A stretch of 64,000 bases of DNA. Source: Azospirillum sp. TSH64. Its GTDB lineage: Bacteria; Pseudomonadota; Alphaproteobacteria; Azospirillales; Azospirillaceae. Both the position numbers and the translations under genes were made by a program. The notes below the pieces were generated by a model that worked only from the letters and a program-made list of their open reading frames with translations, had not been told where the DNA came from and made no database searches. Position 1 is the stretch's first letter. Every line of letters starts with the position of its first letter. Positions 61,900-64,000 of the stretch are shown here, piece after piece. The DNA lies in the NCBI RefSeq assembly GCF_003116035.1, contig NZ_LGQW01000015.1:6654599-6718598 (forward strand), in the 5' to 3' direction.

Positions 61900-63954
61900 T
61901 TACGCCGGCACCGGCTGTTCGGCCGGAACGAACGGCTCCAGCCCCGCCCGGCGCTCCACATCCGCCAGCAGGGCGGCGAGGCGGTCGGCATCCTCCTGGA
62001 CCGCCGCCACGTCGTACCAGCCCGGCAGGTTGTCCAGGTCGGTGCGCGCCGTCGGGGCCTGCCCGGTCACCTCCAGGAGGTTGGTTTCCTCGTTCGGATC
62101 CCGGTTCAGGTCGTACATCTCCCATTCCAGCAGGAGCGGGTTCGCCGGGTCGAAGTAGCGGGCCAGCTTGGCGGTGTCGGTGCGCACGCAGCGGATGTGG
62201 TTGGGCTGGCGCACCGGGCCGGGGGACAGGTCCGGCACCGGCTTGACCTTGAGGTCGCCGGCACGCACCGCCTCGACGGTCCGGCAATACACCTCGTAGG
62301 CGCCGTAATAGTCGGGCTCGGTGATCCGGCCGCCCTCGGAGGGCTGTGTCACCTCGTCGTCGGTCATGAACAGCACGCCTTCGCGCGGCTCGCCGTTGGG
62401 ATAGGTCACCGGCGTGCCGGGGGCCTTCAGCACCGGGGTCAGGTCGACGCCGGGCAGCGGCGCCATGGTGTGGCGCTTGGCCAGCTCGTCCGCCGCCTTG
62501 TCCAGGGCCCTGCGGCCGACGCCGGTCAGGCCCAGCACGGTGGGCACGAGGTCGGCGTGGCTGGTCACGGCCTCCACGTGCCGCAGCGAGGTCCCGTCGC
62601 CGCCCATCGAGGCCGGGAACCGCACCACCATCGGCACATGCACGGCCTCCTCATAGGCGACGTGCCACTTCTCCAGCATCATGTTGTGGGCGGCCCCCAG
62701 CTCGCCATGGTCGGCCACGAAGATCACGATGGTGTTGTCGGCCTGGCCCGAATCCTCCAGGGCCTGGAGCACGCGGTTGATCTGCGGATCGACCTGGGAA
62801 TGCAGCCAGCCATAGAATTGCAGCAGCTGGATGCTGTACCCCTCCGGATCCTCGGAGAGCTGGAACGGGATGGTGAATTTCAGCGCCATCGCCACCGCGG
62901 CTTCCCAGTCGGCGGACCCGGCCAGGTCCCCGGCGGCGCTGACGGCGCCATGGCTCGCCTTGGCGGACAAAGCGAGGCCGATCTTGTAGGCGGCATCGAA
63001 CTGGCAGGACGGCTTGGTCGACAGATCCTCGTCCCAGGTCGGAATCCGACCAGCGCAATCCTGCGGGAAGCCCTGCGGATTGAGCGGCATCGCCATGGTG
63101 CCCTCGGTCGGCGGGTACGACGACTGGCCCTGGAGGGGCACGTCGAGCGGGCCGAACACCGGCTGGGTCTTCGCAGCGCTTCCGTCGGTCGGCGGCAGCG
63201 CCTGCGAAATCACCGTGGGGTATGTCGCGATGTCGTGGGGGTTGGTGAAGGACACCACCGCGAACCACGGGCGCTCCGCCGCGTCGGTGGCCGGGGTGTT
63301 GGAACCGGGCCGCGCCTCGTCCGCCGAAACCCCGTAATTGTAGGGCAGCGCCAGCCCGCGGCGGCGCAGGAACAGGCAGGCGTTGTCGGCGAAGCCGGCG
63401 TCGCGGTAGAGGCCCAGGTTGTTGATCGCCGCCCCATGGGGCTCGGGATAGGACAGCTCCCAGTCGGAGAAGCCGTAGCGCTGGAGCGAATGGCCGGCCG
63501 GGTTGCTGACATGCCATTTGCCGAAATAATGCGAGGAATAGCCGATGGCCTGCATCCAATGGCCCATGGTGGGATGGCCGTCGGCCTCCAGCCACGGGAA
63601 GCGCGCCGCGTTGCCGTCCTTGAACATGCCGTCGGTCTGGGTCACGCCGGTGCGGTTGCCGTACTGGCCGGTGAACATCACCGCGCGGCTGGGGGTGCAG
63701 GCGCTGGACCCGATGGTGTGGTTGTGCAGCGCCACCGCATTCCTGCGCAGCCGGGTCAGGCCGGGAAAGAAGCGGGCGTATTCGTTCTCGCCCACGTCCG
63801 CCTCGCCCCGGAAGCCCAGGATGCGCTTCAGCGGTTCCGCCAGCCCGCCGTTGGGGCCATAGGAGAAGCGCGGGTAGCGGTATTGATCGACGGAAATCAG
63901 CAGGATGTTGGGCTGCGCGCCGTTGCGCTGCGGCCGGTTGGCATGCTCGGTCAT
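61900..63954 (-). CDS. Formylglycine-dependent sulfatase
   Basis: A 684-aa sulfatase-family hydrolase. The C-x-P-S-R signature is CTPSRAVMFTGQYGNRTG with Cys86 as the formylglycine site; metal and catalytic motifs include NILLISVDQ, YFGKWHVSN and FVADHGELGAAHNMMLEKWH. The C-terminus has EWEMYDLNRDPNEETNL, typical of aryl/choline sulfatase-like enzymes. No Sec signal is evident, so it may be cytoplasmic. ATG 63954 has AAGGA about 10 nt upstream; a TTG at 63975 is an alternative. Length is above that of common arylsulfatases, with extra insertions around 230-330. The substrate is unknown, and no maturase lies in the window. Confidence 0.87.
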   Translation of the reverse strand: MTEHANRPQRNGAQPNILLISVDQYRYPRFSYGPNGGLAEPLKRILGFRGEADVGENEYARFFPGLTRLRRNAVALHNHTIGSSACTPSRAVMFTGQYGNRTGVTQTDGMFKDGNAARFPWLEADGHPTMGHWMQAIGYSSHYFGKWHVSNPAGHSLQRYGFSDWELSYPEPHGAAINNLGLYRDAGFADNACLFLRRRGLALPYNYGVSADEARPGSNTPATDAAERPWFAVVSFTNPHDIATYPTVISQALPPTDGSAAKTQPVFGPLDVPLQGQSSYPPTEGTMAMPLNPQGFPQDCAGRIPTWDEDLSTKPSCQFDAAYKIGLALSAKASHGAVSAAGDLAGSADWEAAVAMALKFTIPFQLSEDPEGYSIQLLQFYGWLHSQVDPQINRVLQALEDSGQADNTIVIFVADHGELGAAHNMMLEKWHVAYEEAVHVPMVVRFPASMGGDGTSLRHVEAVTSHADLVPTVLGLTGVGRRALDKAADELAKRHTMAPLPGVDLTPVLKAPGTPVTYPNGEPREGVLFMTDDEVTQPSEGGRITEPDYYGAYEVYCRTVEAVRAGDLKVKPVPDLSPGPVRQPNHIRCVRTDTAKLARYFDPANPLLLEWEMYDLNRDPNEETNLLEVTGQAPTARTDLDNLPGWYDVAAVQEDADRLAALLADVERRAGLEPFVPAEQPVPA

Positions 63955-64000
63955 GACACTATTATCCTTTTGCAATCCATATTGGGGAAAAGCAACGTCA

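Overview
The window is a very GC-rich chromosome or megaplasmid segment from an alphaproteobacterium. The gene content (sigma-54 regulator with BKACE catabolism, FecI/FecR/TonB cascades, a FAAL/NodE-like synthase module, Fur-like boxes) suggests an Azospirillum-like member of the Rhodospirillales; this is inference, since no rRNA or marker gene is present. I saw no tRNA, rRNA, CRISPR array, transposase or integrase.

Left part (1-13.9 kb): a PEP-mutase-family enzyme and a DUF533 protein, then a minus-strand catabolic operon (3-hydroxyacyl-CoA dehydrogenase-like enzyme, BKACE, 3-hydroxybutyrate dehydrogenase, orphan Liv-type binding protein). A near-perfect -24/-12 sigma-54 promoter precedes it, and a divergent sigma-54 activator lies beside it. 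Next comes a LacI-family regulator, a dyad operator candidate and a Fe/polyamine-type ABC importer operon ending in a metallo-beta-lactamase-fold enzyme.

Centre (13.9-42.2 kb), the most unusual part: a tightly packed 12-gene, about 27-kb minus-strand operon running from 40985 down to 13915. In transcription order it holds a small beta-rich protein, two Gly-Gly-X/collagen-like proteins with Cys pairs, an 856-aa protein with two degenerate class-3-lipase domains and a Gly-rich tail, a 377-aa relative of that tail, a 3247-aa DUF6603-type giant with internal repeats, two unrecognised proteins, a 1765-aa protein ending in Ig-like repeats, and a terminal ACP / ketosynthase / fatty-acyl-AMP-ligase trio. 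None of the structural proteins has an obvious Sec signal. An AT-rich intergenic region separates the operon from a divergent Fe(II)/2-oxoglutarate beta-hydroxylase (Asp/Asn hydroxylase or LpxO-like). It holds a TTGACA-type promoter whose two hexamers lie inside two similar inverted repeats. I propose an undescribed, possibly acylated and hydroxylated, polyglycine/collagen-like assembly system.

Right part (42.2-64 kb): metal and iron acquisition. A Fur-box-preceded operon encodes a PepSY membrane protein, three small exported or membrane proteins and a TroA/ZnuABC-type metal importer with two different binding proteins. Then come MacAB, two tandem FecI-FecR-TonB receptor cassettes (both receptors carry N-terminal STN signalling domains), a second PepSY protein with a 61-aa membrane partner and, convergently, a formylglycine-type sulfatase. 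Four Fur-like dyads punctuate this region.
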